Assembly (NCBI GenBank): GCA_940337035.1
Contig: OW679195.1
Coordinates: 178,656,015 to 178,720,014 of the forward strand
DNA length: 64,000 bases
Origin: Agriotes lineatus
Lineage: Eukaryota > Arthropoda > Insecta > Coleoptera > Elateridae
Direction: 5' to 3'
The notes under the pieces were generated by a model. That model ran no database searches. It saw nothing but the letters and a program-made list of their open reading frames with translations, and was not told the origin of the DNA. Of the stretch, positions 48,240 through 60,828 are shown piece after piece. A program made the translations under genes and the position numbers. How positions within the stretch are numbered: the first letter of the stretch is position 1; each line of letters begins with the position of its first letter.

Positions 48240-50240
48240 AGGTAAAAAGACGGAACTAGATTTTAGAGTAACCAGATTAAACAGTTGCTATGTAGAATTC
48301 GAACCCAAGATATGAATAACTAACCCCAACAAAAAAGAACAGAATGTAAAAAACATTTAACATGAATAGCAATAAAGAAATGTAAATAAATGCTAGAATA
48401 AATAAGAAAGATTGCAAGAGAAGTAGAAGTAAACAAGTAGGGAATATACGGTAAAACTGAACAGAACAAACAATGCAGAACAGAATGGAAAGATTACTTA
48501 ACTTGAATGGCAGTAAATAGCTTTGTGGGGATAAGACGAAATACCACGCCAAAACAAAAAAATACTACCGGGACAAGCAATAAAGAGATGGAAAGACAGT
48601 CTCGACTAATTAAAAATGGTAAATTATAATAGAAGAACACCAATAGAAGAACACCAGTAAATGAATGGCAAGTCATAGCCTAGTGAGGGCAACACGAAAT
48701 ATTTCTCCAAGGGAAAGAAGAATATGGACACAACCAATAAAGAAATGAAAGGAGAGACTAGGATAAAAAAGACTGAAAGAGAAGAAGAAAAGTATGGAAT
48801 ATAAGGTTCAAATGAACAGAACAAACAATGCAGAACAGAATGGAAAATCACTTAATTTAATGGCAGATGATAGTCTAGCAAAGATAGCACGAAATACAAC
48901 GCCGTGACAAAAAAATACCGAGACAAACAATAAAGACATAAAACAGTAGGTTGTAATGGAGAAGACCAGTGTAGAAATTCACATACAAATAAGCAGACCA
49001 AGCACGGAAGAACAGAATGAGAAAAGCACTTAACATGAATGGCAGATGATGGCCTGGTGAAGGCAACACAAATTATCAAGCTACGAGAAACAACTACTAA
49101 GACACACAATAAAAAGATGGAAACCCAGTCTATAATAGCAAAAAAAAAGTTGATTGTAAAAGACTATGAACAAAATCAGTGCGGAATTTAAGGCACTAAC
49201 TAACAGACTAAATAAAAAAGGAGAGAAATGGAACAATCATTTAGCATGAATGGCAGATATCTGGTGTGAGCAAGATCAATCTTGCTATGAAACGAAATAT
49301 TACCGGTAACCAATAAAGAGATGGAAAGTGTGGTTAGAATAACCAAGAAAATAATCGATTGCAAACGACGAAAAAGACCACTACGGAAATTAAGGTGGAA
49401 TCAAACTGACAAATAAAAAACAACAGAATGGAAAAATCACTTCAAGTGAATGGCTCATGATATACGAAATATTTCACCAAGATAAAAAAAAACTACCGAT
49501 ATAACCAAGAAAGAGATATAAAGGTAGGTTAGAATAACCAAAATAATATTTAATTAAAAAAGACGAAAAATACCATTGCGGAATTTAAAGTACAAATAAG
49601 CAAACCAAGCGAAGAATAAATGAAAAATTTACTTAATTTGAATAGCAGATGATAGTACTGTGAAAAACGACTAACGAGACAACCAATAAAGAGGTAGAAA
49701 CGGAGGCTCAATTAGCCAAAAACAGTTTTATTAGGAGAAGACCAGTGGGAAAATGAACCAACCCGACAAAGAACAGAATGGAAACATCATTTAAGATGAA
49801 TGAAAAATGACAGCCTGGCGAGGACAACATGAAATATCTCGCTAAAAATAAAAACTACCGAAACAACCAATAAAAGGTTGGGAAAACAGTTTAGAACAAG
49901 CAAAAAAAGTTGTTACTAAAAGATGACGACCAGAAGGGAATTTAATATGCAAATTGACACAGAAACAAAGAAGAATATGTTAAACCAAGAAGAACAGAAT
50001 GGAAGTATCACGTCAAATGCATAGTAGAGGATAGCCTGGTGAAGGCAACAGGAAATATTTCGTCAACAGAAAAAAGAAAAGACTACTGAGACAACTAATG
50101 AAAGGTTGGGAAGACAGTCTAGAATAACCAAGAACAGTTGTTGCTAAAAGACGACGACCAGAACAGAACTGAATAGGCAAATTGACAGACCAACAAAGAA
50201 GAACAGAATTCACATAACATGAATGGTAGATGATAGCCTT
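48240..50240. repeat. tandem array of ~190-bp units, about ten copies
   Basis: The phrases gaacagaatggaaa...cacttaacatgaatggc and ccgagacaaccaataaagag recur with spacings of about 160-230 bases (for example accaataaagag-like sites near 48568, 48727, 48917, 49097, 49302, 49495, 49673, 49857 and 50085). Units are well diverged. On the minus strand many units stay open and translate to similar hydrophobic strings, which follows from their shared A-rich sequence and does not indicate coding. Confidence 0.9.
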
Positions 50241-51477
50241 GTACCAACTATGTATTGCAACCTACCTTAGAAGGCTCACATAACTCTGACTAGTTCAATC
50301 TTCGGCTGCGATATGGGTGTGATAAATGTGGGATTTTTGTTTACTTCACTTTCGCATAAAGGCTTTGGGTTCACTAAGGAAGAAGTATTGGGCGCCAACA
50401 ACTTTATTTAAATTGTCAATTTTTTTTCTTTATAATATTTATGTACATTCAACCATATCATTCATGGGTCATGTTAATGGTTAATTGTGAGTTTAATATA
50501 ATAAATATTTATCTACTATGGCAGTTTCTATATGATACTTTATACGGAAATATCGAATTAGAGTTCTTATCAGTTTGATTTACATTGATTAACCAATCAA
50601 GAGTTTTATTGAAATGTTTTCTTTCTTTTTCGGAAGTTCGGCACCTTTAGGTAAGATAAATTTAAAGAGCTCTCTATACCCTCTTAACCTTTTATATCTG
50701 TAATGAAGGCTGTTAAATGATTTACCGGCTAACTCAATTCACTTTTCTAAAGTATAAGAAATGCCCATTATTTGACAGATACTTGCGGTATAACATTAAA
50801 CCCCTTTTTGACATTGACAAAGACAACCTGGTTTTTTAGCCTCGTTACTGAAAATGCAATTAAATCTTGTTATTACATTATTATGGAGTTATTGACGGTA
50901 GATCGAATTTCATATGCACATTTTAAACTGGTAACTTGACATATTTTGGGTTATGAATGAACTGAATAGTTTATATAATTTTCCTGCGGTTTTAGGACTA
51001 ACCGAACTAAAGAGGAGGCGATCCTATGCTGCTAGGAACTATTACCTTGCCCATCGAGTTGAACTCTACTTAACATCGCCAAACCAATGAAGCGGCTTTT
51101 CGGGTGAGGAGCTGTTAAACGAGAATTAATGTTGGTCTAACACTGTCTTCCATTTCTGTTAGGCCTTTTAAAAATATTTGAGACTCCGGGTGACTCTATC
51201 CCACTGAATTATGACGTCCCGTGCTCAAAGATAGCATAGAATAACAGGGGAAACAAAAAAAAGGAAAATAAGTTAATTTGTAACTGCTTTTTCCATTAAG
51301 AACATGCCCACCAAATTAATTCTATTTGTAGATGAGAAGTTTCTAATTTCTTATCCTTTTAAGTTGGGAATCAGCTCCGAATTTATTTACTGCTGGACGC
51401 TATGAAGCCCCAATCTGTTTTTTTTTCAAAACAGGAAGTGGTTTCCTTTTTTATTTTTAATTTGAAAATTCTCAGAT
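50241..51477. other. unique AT-rich DNA between the array blocks
   Basis: This separates the two blocks of the 190-bp repeat. No gene, repeat or terminal structure was seen apart from the SINE that follows. Confidence 0.4.
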
Positions 51478-51478
51478 T

Positions 51479-51765
51479 TATTTATTTATTTTGGTACTCA
51501 GTCAACAGCCGTTAGGCCAATTATAGGCGTCGCTGTACATTTTATGGAGACTTCCAACCACCCTAGCGACTGTCATGATGTTATTGTGACATCCGGGACC
51601 AACTATTTACGTGACAGCCGTATCACGAGGCGCCGAAAGAAGCAGCCATGGAACTCCCATCCAAGTTCTGACCACAAAGAGCGTTGCTTAACTCTACTGA
51701 TCGAAAGTGAACGCTTGTTCAAGCTGCACCACCCAGGACCTACATTAGCCTTCTATTTGAAATAA
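51479..51765 (-). mobile_element. 5S-rRNA-derived SINE (SINE3-like)
   Basis: Read on the minus strand, the head at about 51735-51640 contains TTTCGATCAGTAGAGTTAAG, CAACG, then TGGTCAGAACTTGGATGGGA. This follows eukaryotic 5S rRNA (CCGATCACCGAAGTTAAGCAACG ... GGTCAGTACTTGGATGGG in the same order and spacing), including the A-box and C-box promoter parts used by RNA polymerase III. A body of about 150 bp follows, then an (AAATA)n-type tail (plus-strand tttatttatttatttt at 51479-51493). A 5S head, unrelated body and A-rich tail define SINE3-class elements. The tail resembles that of the non-LTR element at 22.3 kb, whose relatives could have mobilised it. A 73-codon plus frame across it is an artefact. 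Confidence 0.75.
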
Positions 51766-51889
51766 AAAAGAACTAGATGAAGATTATGCAACCTATATTT
51801 CTCCCAAGTACTTTAATAAGTTGTCTAACTATCAGGTTTTGTAATCATTCAAATTTATTATATTTTAGTAGCGCGACTTTGGAATGCTA

Positions 51890-52745
51890 CAGCCTGGCGA
51901 AGGAAACATAAAATATTTAGACAACAGAAAAAGGACTATTGACACATCCAATAAATAGATGGAAAGACATTATAGAAAAGCTAAACACAATTAGCTGTAA
52001 AAGAAGAAAATCAGGGAGGAGTTTAAGTTGCAAATCAACGCACCAACCAAAGAAGAACAGAATGGAAATGCCATTTAACAAAAATGGCTAATAATAGCCT
52101 GGCGAGGGCAACATGAAATATCTCGCCAAGAGAGAAAAGACTACCGAGACAACCAATTAAAAGATCAGAAGACATATTAGAATATCCAAGAAGAGTTGCT
52201 GCTAAAACAAGAACCAGAACGAAATTTAAGATGCAAATTGACATACCACACAAAGAAGAACAAAATGGAAATTTCACTTAACATGAACAGATGATAGCCT
52301 TGTGAGGTTAACATGAAATATCCCGCCAAGAGCGAGAAGACTACCGAGACAACCAATAAAGTGATGCAAAGACAGTCTCGTATAACCAAAAATGGTTCGA
52401 CGGTAATAGAAAGCCAGTACGAAATTTAAGATGCAAATTAATAGACCAAATAAAGGAAAACAGAATGAAGCTATCACTTAATATGAATACCCTGGCAAGG
52501 GCAACATGAAATGTCTTGCAAAGAGAGAAAATATTATCTAGACAGCCAATACAAATATGGAGAATAACCAAAAATCAGTTGATTGGAAAAGTAAACTGGT
52601 GTAAAGTTTAAGGTATAAAAATCGTTCTAGAATACCCAAACGAATAGCCGTTACCCAATTGCAAGAGAACAGGAAAAATCTATGTGGAATCCAAAACATA
52701 AATGAATAGATCATACAAAAAACACAACGGAAATAGTATCTATAT
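51890..52745. repeat. second block of the ~190-bp tandem repeat
   Basis: Sites like those of the first block occur near 51930, 52143, 52344 and 52536 (ccgagacaaccaat, gaacagaatggaaat). It is the same family and orientation as 48240-50240 and is separated from it by about 1.65 kb of unrelated sequence including the SINE. Confidence 0.85.
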
Positions 52746-53034
52746 TACATGTCGAGGTGGAAAGTGTTTCATTACTGTCGAGAGATTAAGTAGCTAACCG
52801 AGACGGCGCGGCGTATTTATTATTATTCGACAGGTTGCACCGCGCATGAATGGTTGAACAAGATTTCCAGTGTCCCTACCTAGACAGCGGTCGGCAATTG
52901 ATTACTTTCCAACCGCTGCCACGGCAACCACTTTTCCGAACGGTTGGAAAGTTTAAAAGTTGGTAATAGCTCATTTTCCAATTTTTTAAAAGTCAGTAAT
53001 CACCTTATTACATATATGGTTGTGAATAAAGTAA

Positions 53035-53193
53035 ATTAACAGAGATGGTAGACGACCGACCGGTAAAAACGATACGAAATAATTCCCACAATGAGAAAGA
53101 TTACCAGGGAGAACAAACAAGAGCTGGAACAGCATTTTAGAATAATCAAGTGACAATATGCAAGAGAAGTAGAAGATCAATATTTTCATCTAA
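53035..53193. repeat. isolated degenerate unit of the ~190-bp repeat
   Basis: The phrases gagatggtagacgac, aacgatacgaaataattccc and aatgagaaagattacc correspond in order to the middle of the 190-bp unit. About 290 bases (52746-53034) of unrelated, partly palindromic sequence (gttggaaagt versus actttccaac near 52907 and 52945) separate it from the main block. Confidence 0.65.
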
Positions 53194-53330
53194 TAGTATA
53201 GCCATTGAATAGTTCCTAATTTATGAATGCAACTACATTTATACTAAAATGTCAAACTTGACATTTGATTTTTAAGTGACTTAATTGTTGCATTCATAAA
53301 TTAGGAACTACCTATTCAATAGCTATACTA
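53194..53330. mobile_element. short hairpin MITE
   Basis: The ends TAGTATAGCCATTGAATAG and, inverted, TAGTATAGCTATTGAATAG continue into ttcctaatttatgaatgcaa on both sides, giving arms of about 42-46 bp around a loop of about 45 bp. One arm has a 4-base insertion (gtag). There are no coding sequences. It abuts the isolated satellite unit. Confidence 0.8.
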
Positions 53331-53504
53331 AATAAAAATAATTTTTGATCATACTATAGAATCCAATGTATCAATCAATGAACCAAAACTTACTTAATGG
53401 CTTGCGAAAGATTAAAGAAAAGATTAATAATTCTCTGAAAGGGAACACTATCACGACGAACAAAGAATTTGGGCAAAATAGGTCTGCCCTTGTATTTAGA
53501 TTAT

Positions 53505-53534
53505 AATAACAATAATAATAATAATAATAATAAC
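53505..53534. repeat. (TAA)n microsatellite
   Basis: About ten near-perfect ata/taa triplets are present, with one interruption (aacaataa). Confidence 0.9.
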
Positions 53535-56132
53535 ATCTGGAGTACAGACAATGACAAATTATAGCAAGACGGGAAGAAGATGAGGTATCTATTTCATGTA
53601 CTGGTGTACACTCACGTACAAGTTTTATAAACTTAAGTGAGTAGTTCCTGTTTATTTTATTTTGAAGTACTATATTTTCTTTTGTATAAACGTTTAATTT
53701 GTTTCTGAAATAAAATAAATAAATAAAAATAAAAAATAAAAAAAACTAGTGGATAGCGATTTCTGGACTGATGTTGAAAGTTCGTTATTTTCTAAATAAT
53801 AAGTTGTAGTTTTCAGGTACAATATCTAATTACAACAAAGCCACAACCTGGTCAATTTCAGTGATACATATTTCAATTTTGGTTCCGCTACTGCACGTTC
53901 CGGGTAAGCTAGCGGTTGCAAACTTCCTATAAATCGGCTGGTTTAGAAAACGCTAATTAAGGAAGCATTTCCACTGGCCGGCATATTCATGTCAACAGGT
54001 TTCACAACTAGCATTCACAATATTCCGATATTCGAGTAAAAATTCAATCAATGCAGTTAGAAAGTAAATCAGGAAATTGGTTGGGGATTTATTGCTTCCT
54101 GGCCGCGTATTTACAAACTTTGTCTGACCGAATCTTTATTGCGGCCATCGGGCCGATTCAAATATCGAATGATTAACGAATGGCCAGGGCCGCGAGATAG
54201 CGCAACTTTTGTATCGAAATGCTTCGGCTCCCGAGATTAATAATTGGTCAATAAATGGAGACTTAGTGCAGTTCGGCCGACATTTCGTCCATTCCCACGA
54301 TAAAGCTTAGCTCATAATAATAACTCGTTAATATGCCTTTATGCGCTAAGAAATTAGCAATGACAAACCGATTTGATTGGTCTCCAAGGATGCTAAAATG
54401 TGCATTTGGCGGCGACAGCGATGGACTAGCCCCATCCGTTGTTTGAGAAAATGATGTAATTCAGAAGCAAGTTACCGATTGGCCGCATGAAATGTCACTT
54501 ATGGATCTGTTTATCGCCCTACTTCCACGTGCTTTGGCGCGTTACTCGATTTATTACAGGCGTTGGTTGCAGTCAGGTTCAGTACTTTTCACGTAATCTT
54601 CAATTATTTTTAAGTAATCTCCAATTTTGATTGAATAGTTCATGTGTTAGGGTTAAAATATTTGATAGTTTGGAAGGTGCATTAATTTTATGTTTTGATT
54701 ATCTTTACCATTTTTGGAATATTTTGAACCCTAAAATTGTAATATAATCTTGACATACATAGTAGTCGTTAAAGCACGAGTTCTTGTTTTGAAGACCCAG
54801 AATATCATCAACCATCAACCATGTCGAGGGTTCTGGAATTCAGGATCAGGCAGAACGTTCGGTGCAGTGACAGGGGCGCGACGTATATTGAGAAAGTAGG
54901 CTGCTTGGTGTATTTGCTAGCTTATGCGATTATGCGAATCAATAATCAATTATAATGTGATAAGTTGCAACAATTTGAGAAGAATCTGCAAGCGCTGCCG
55001 TGCGTATCCTTAGGAAGTGTATTAAATGGTAGTCAGTGTAGAATGTACTATTGTAGTCAGTTGCATGACGTTTGGTAGCCTTTTGGCAATTACAGAAGGT
55101 GATAGACGTCAGAGGTCTTGCCCGTGCTGGATTATTATATGATAATAGAGGGCGTGGTTCCCGCGTAACCATGCCGTTCCGCCTAGTGGTTCCTCTGAAG
55201 CATGGATGTTCTGCAGCGATAATGTAAGCCCGCGGAAGCATGCCGTTCGGGTGGCAACTAAGCTAGATTTACAGTAATTGCTTTATTGTGAAAGACCAGT
55301 AGCCAGCGAGCTTTTACCGACCTGTAATGTTTGTAACAACAGTTAATCTAGCGGATTACTATTGGGCGGTACTAGCTAAATGTGCCAAAAACTAAAGCAA
55401 CCACTAAAGGTAGCGTGGAAGAGCCAAAGGGTTGATGCTGACTGACGAAAGACCAAGTATTGTGGAGTTACTGCCGAAAGTACGGAAGAGCCAGGGAGGC
55501 GGCCACCCCCGGTGAGTACAATTATTATCGATGAGCCGTGACTTTTTTATGATTGCGTATATTCGAAAAAGCCTTGATGTGTAACGGAAATCCGCGGTCT
55601 ATTCTATTTAATAGCTTTTGAATACAAGGTGATGCACGTTTCAACTACGGCTTCGCCTGATCGATACCTAGCTACCTATCATATCCCCCAAACATCTGCC
55701 CGCTTAGCCACACTGACATAGAGTGACAACATACAAGTCACTTTGCAGCCGCTTTGACCAGGATATATTTTTTATAATCGTATTGTAACTATTGACGAAA
55801 ACGTGGTCCACTTTGAAGCGAAAGAACGTTTTATTTACATGAAATGTAGTAAGTGCTGTTGAAGGGTGGTTTTCAGACCAAGTTGATAAAATAGCTTTAT
55901 CTGTGTTAGCCTAAGAACTTATCAATTCCTGCTAGAACTTCCATTAGCTTAGCGATAGAAGTTATAAACAAAAGAATACAATTATATGAGTTTTCATGTG
56001 TTTAAATAGATACGAATACAATGGGATAATACTGCATTACACGTTAATTCTAAACAGCAATTATTATCATTCTAGGTCCGTCTTCTACAAGTGATGTCAA
56101 GCAAACTCTAGTTTTTTGTAATTTTGTAGTTA
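53535..56132. other. unique DNA, possible regulatory sequence at 54050-54560
   Basis: The segment 54050-54560 has balanced composition, many homeodomain-type cores (attaat, taattgg, gattaacg) and no open frame, which is what developmental enhancers of insects often look like. This is only suggestive. A 100-codon minus frame at 54939-55241 is unrecognised. Confidence 0.3.
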
Positions 56133-56248
56133 GGAAAGACTTATAACATAACATTGGAATCTTTTGCTGCCTTTTTATAAACTAACATTTGGAAAGACTT
56201 ATAACATAACATTGGAATCTTTTGCTGCCTTTTTATAAACTAACATTT
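56133..56248. repeat. perfect 58-bp tandem duplication
   Basis: The unit beginning ggaaagacttataacataac and ending actaacattt is present twice in immediate succession (56133-56190 and 56191-56248) with no visible difference. It is a very recent replication slip or an assembly artefact. Confidence 0.95.
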
Positions 56249-58699
56249 ATTATTAGGTTTCAAGGAAAAATTAGTACGCTAAACACACTCTTGAATTTAT
56301 TAAATTTGCAAATCACAATAGCTAACATTTTGACCTTTATGTTCCTCAAATATTTGCATTGTGTTTTAGGAGGCTGGAAGGTCTTGAGAACCGCGTACTC
56401 ACGCAACAAAAGTGTAGCAGATCGGATCTTGGACGTTGCTCTTCAGGGTGGTTCCCATCTAGTGGCATTGCCACGACAGCCTTGACATATTTCAGACTTC
56501 GAAAGGGGTTGACCGTATGGTTTGCCTTCTAGCGCTGCAACAGCTTCAAATGAAATGCTAACGCAGTGCGTGTTGCTCGCCTTCGGATTTTTAACATTTA
56601 CCGGGCCACTTGGCAATCGAGAACTAATCACCATACTGGAACCCATAAAGTGGGTTCGATTGAGCAAGTTTGTTTTAATTATACGGCGTTGAACTATGCA
56701 CGACGGGTTTGACAAAAACGTAGTTTGGATGCAGGAATTCCGCAACTAATAATTGTATTCCGTCTTGAAAGGACGCAGCTATCTGATGATCTTTGAGCGT
56801 TTTCCTCTTGGTCGTAAATAAGATTTCGTCATTGTCGGTTTTTATCAAACATGTGCGTCGTTTAACTTGCTACTTGCGTCAGAGCTTTAGTTATCAGAAT
56901 ATTTCACAAAGCGTAAACAGACAAAGGCAAGCTTTTAAAAGCCTTTCAGGTAAATTTGTGATTGTGTAATCCTTTAAACTTTTGTTGTAATATTTACTTT
57001 TGTGTTCTTGGGGCTGTTAGAAAATATGCTATTATTTCATTTGTATTCGTATAATTATGAGCTTTCGACTAAACCAGCCACTGAAATATAATACGTTCTA
57101 AATTTAGCACAAAATCGGAACGAGTCCCAAATCAATTTACAGGCGGAGGGCTGTTTTTAAGAATCGGCCGGCGTTTTAGCAGGTAGATTTAAATTATGGA
57201 AAGGCCTTTAGCCGAGAATTCCCATATTTGGAATGTTGTGAACCCAAACCGACTAGGGGTTGCATTTTAGAATGCGAGGGTGCTTATGTTTTTTTGGCAG
57301 TCTGTAGGCGAGATCGCACATGTGTGGACGCGAGCCGAATTCTCCGCGAGTGTGTGGTTCCACCGCGATTATGTTTTGAAGTGAAGTGAATTGTAGATTA
57401 TAATCGAGTGAATAAAACGATGAGGTCTGTAATATCTAAATAGAATACTAGTGCCTGCGTAGCTTAGCAAATGTAGCTATTGTACAGCGAAGACGAACAT
57501 TCGATAGTGATTCGTACTGATGCTGATTGTAGATCGCTTTGTTAATTGGATCGCTGTTAATTGTCGCAGAGGGTGCCTTCGTACCTGGGTTAATGACCAT
57601 CCGGCGAGATGGCCCACGACCCTTGACCTGATAAGCATTGTGCTTTTCAGTGGCCTCAGTTAGCGCGACTGGGGGGCTTTTGGTGAAGCTCAATTCCCAA
57701 TGATGCCTTGTACCTGTGCCTTTTACAGTCCCTGCGGCCACTGTAACTGCGGGTACACTGACATGGGTTGTACCCATTGATGCCGTTAACGTTCGGTTAA
57801 GGCATACTAGATGCGGTAAGCATCCGTGGTTTCAGGATATTACAGGCACATCATCGAAGGTGCACCGAAGAATATACCTGATGATAGCTTCTTCGAGATG
57901 CGGCGCGGGACGACGCGGGGGGCCCATACGACCCCCCTGTAAGTATTATGTAATAAGCACATTACTGCTAAAAGCTGAATGTTTGTTGTTTTGCTTGCAT
58001 GACTGAGTGAAATTGGCTGGGTTTATGTTCGCGGACGGGCGTGTGTGACCACCTGCTAAATGAAAGGGCTCGCCGACCACTTCGCAACCCCCAGTATCAC
58101 GTTTTTGATTTACAACCCCAGATCGCAGGGGCGTTATAGATTTTCTGGTAAGTCGCCAGTTCTTGTGAAATTTATGCATGTGACCGATCTGAATCCTGGA
58201 AAAATAAATTAGCCCAGGGTACCGAAAATATGTGCCTACACTTTAAATTTCATATCATGTGCTGCTATCTGTCACTTTGAAACTTCTGTAATTATTTTGA
58301 TGGTGTAAAAGTTTACATGAAATTTGCTCTACAAACAAAATTATATTATTCCACATTCATACCACAATATAGTGTAGGAAGCAATATTTGAATGAATTGG
58401 AAGATAAAGGGCAAACAGAGGAAAACAAACGATGAAATTAAGTTAGATTTAATAATTCTGAATAAGGGTGGGTAATATTCTACAGGAATTAGAAGCTGCG
58501 CATCATGATATTTCAGACAAAAACTATCAAAGATCTGTTTCCCAGATTCAACGCGAAAGCAAGATTCAGAGACGCTTGCGAAATCAACGATCTCAACGTT
58601 CCGCGCCATTGTGTCCTAATGTTTGTCTATAAGTTGAAAATGTGTACGCCATAAGTATAATCCTTGTTATGTTTAATGCTAAAAATGGTAGCATTAAAG
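56249..58699. other. unique DNA, no gene proven
   Basis: Overlapping frames on opposite strands (56222-56745, 57448-57777, 57716-58006, 57946-58179) lie in evenly composed sequence but match no family and lack matching splice sites. About 57120-58180 is the GC-richest part and could contain exons or regulatory DNA; I could not support either. Confidence 0.3.
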
Positions 58700-59540
58700 T
58701 TACCAAATCGACTTATACACATTTATTTCCGCGATCTCTGTGCAGTCGAATTGAAATACACCTATAAAAAGAGGGAGCAGATGAAGATTTACTACAATAA
58801 AATAGGGAGTAAGGGCGAAACATAAGAGAATGTGACACTTTCACAACTTTCAAAGTTGGGACCAGTCAGTAGAAATGGTCGTGCTAATGTGGAAATGCGT
58901 ACATGATTAAGCAAAAAGAACAAGATGATGAAGAAACTGATAACGATAATGATAAAGTTATGTACTAGGACTGTACTAAAAACTGAAGGAGGACGAAGTA
59001 TGCTCATTCTTCCTCCACCAAGAAGAAACACAATTTTGTATTTTCGGTCTTCTTTCTTTCGTTCTTTAGCGCAATCGAGATCTGTTACAGTACCATATGG
59101 TATTTCATTTTTTAGAATTTTGATGGCCTATTAAAGCCACCAGCAAAATTCTGTGTATGCTATCTATTTCATGAACTCTGTTTAATGGAAATACAAAACA
59201 TTCATGAAGAGATATAAGATGACGTAGAATTGGTATTATAAAATAGAGGGTAAGTATAAAGCATAATAAAAGGGTTTAATAATTTTGTCAAATAAGAACC
59301 AGCCAGTAGGAAGGATCGATATGATAATTGAAAATTTAGTTAAATTTGTACAGAACCAAACAAGAAGAAGGTGTTGATGACGATGAAAGATATAGTTAGG
59401 CAGCAGAAAAGTACTAAACACGGAAGAAGGATAAAACTGTACTCATTAGTTCGCCACCAAGACGGATGCAATTTTAAATTTCATTTAATCATTCTTCGGC
59501 GCAATCGAGATTGAAAAAGGATTTGACTCAGCTACATTGG
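58700..59540. repeat. tandem repeat of ~420-bp units, first block
   Basis: Shared phrases are gcgcaatcgagat (about 59070 and 59498), ccaccaagaag/ccaccaagacg, aagtataaagcataata and agtactaaa. Spacing between equivalent sites is about 430 bases. An incomplete unit precedes them at about 58740. Confidence 0.8.
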
Positions 59541-60828
59541 GGATTATTTATAATAATTAATTAACTAACAAAAGATTTCCGGGGTTGGACCGTGTCATTA
59601 TTCAGGTTGAAGAAGTTTTTCGACCCCAATAAAGACACAGTTCAATCGTGGAAATCGTTTGTTACTATGACAATGGCCATGAAAGCCTTCAAAATTATCT
59701 TATAATAATTAATATTCACATATATAGCCGGTCTGAGCAGCTTTACACTGTAATATTTGAATTTCAATAGATTTACCTTAGATGACAACGCGTATACACC
59801 CGGCTTGCATAGTGATTTTAACAAGCTGACTAAAGTATAGTGTGTCGGATTGATAATAACGCGGCATTCAGAATGCAACATTTGCAGTGGGAACTTTGGT
59901 CATTTGCATTGCCTAATTAGACCAACGCCCAAAGGAGTGCATCAGTGCGAGGCGTTGAAGTAACTTCTCGACGTCAAGAAATTGTTTCGAGTCAGGCGCA
60001 TAATTCTGAGATCTCTGAATAATAGTCAGCTGTGAATACAAGACGCTACAATCCAGGAGTTATAAAACTTCCAGAGTAGAAGTGCCTGCCTCAGATGCAA
60101 AAACGTGGACTTGAAAACCGTAAAAATCGCAAATTGCATCATATTGCATCAGCTTGCGTCTCAAACTAATAGAGACGTTTTTGAGGGGCTCCTAATGTTT
60201 GAACCCGTGACGTTAACCGCCACTTGATGCGGGTGTAACAGGCTACAACGCGAAATGCTGTACGTTCCGTGTAGAGCTAGATTTTATGGATAGAACAAAC
60301 GACGAACTTGTATGTAGTTGAATGTTCGCGTTCGCGTTTTTTATATTGTTTAAATGTAAATGTCCTTCCGATATAGTAATTATATGTATTTGACTTGTAA
60401 ATGCGAGTATAAATCAGTCAATGTCCGTAGTTTTTATATTGTCAGTTAACACTGATGTAATTTGGAAATTGCCATTTATTTTACTGTTTAATCCTATGTT
60501 CTTTGTTATTTTATTATGTGTATTTAAAGCCAATATATTTGTGTTACGTAGATTGTGAGCATATTGGCTTTTATTTGAGTGGACGCGTGAAGCATATATA
60601 TTGTCAGTCAGATGGGTGTATCTGTAACCACGACTGGGAAAAACATGAGTTCTCGTGTTGTAAACTGAGCTACCTGGCAACGAAAGGTCAAATAAGTGTA
60701 AGGCATTAAACACAAGAACGGGGCTATCAAACGCCTCGTTACAAGATCTGCTATAGTTCGTGCTCCATAATTACCCCATCTGCATAAATACGATGGTCAA
60801 TTCGAACTACGAGTAGAAATTCTGCGCT
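59541..60828. other. unique DNA separating the two blocks of the ~420-bp repeat
   Basis: No gene or mobile-element terminus was recognised. The stretch may be an insertion into the array, but no duplication at its edges was seen. Confidence 0.35.

Noticed and set aside
48277..49109. Hydrophobic minus-strand frames as membrane proteins
   Set aside because: They are translations of the diverged 190-bp satellite, overlap in several phases and have no conserved start.
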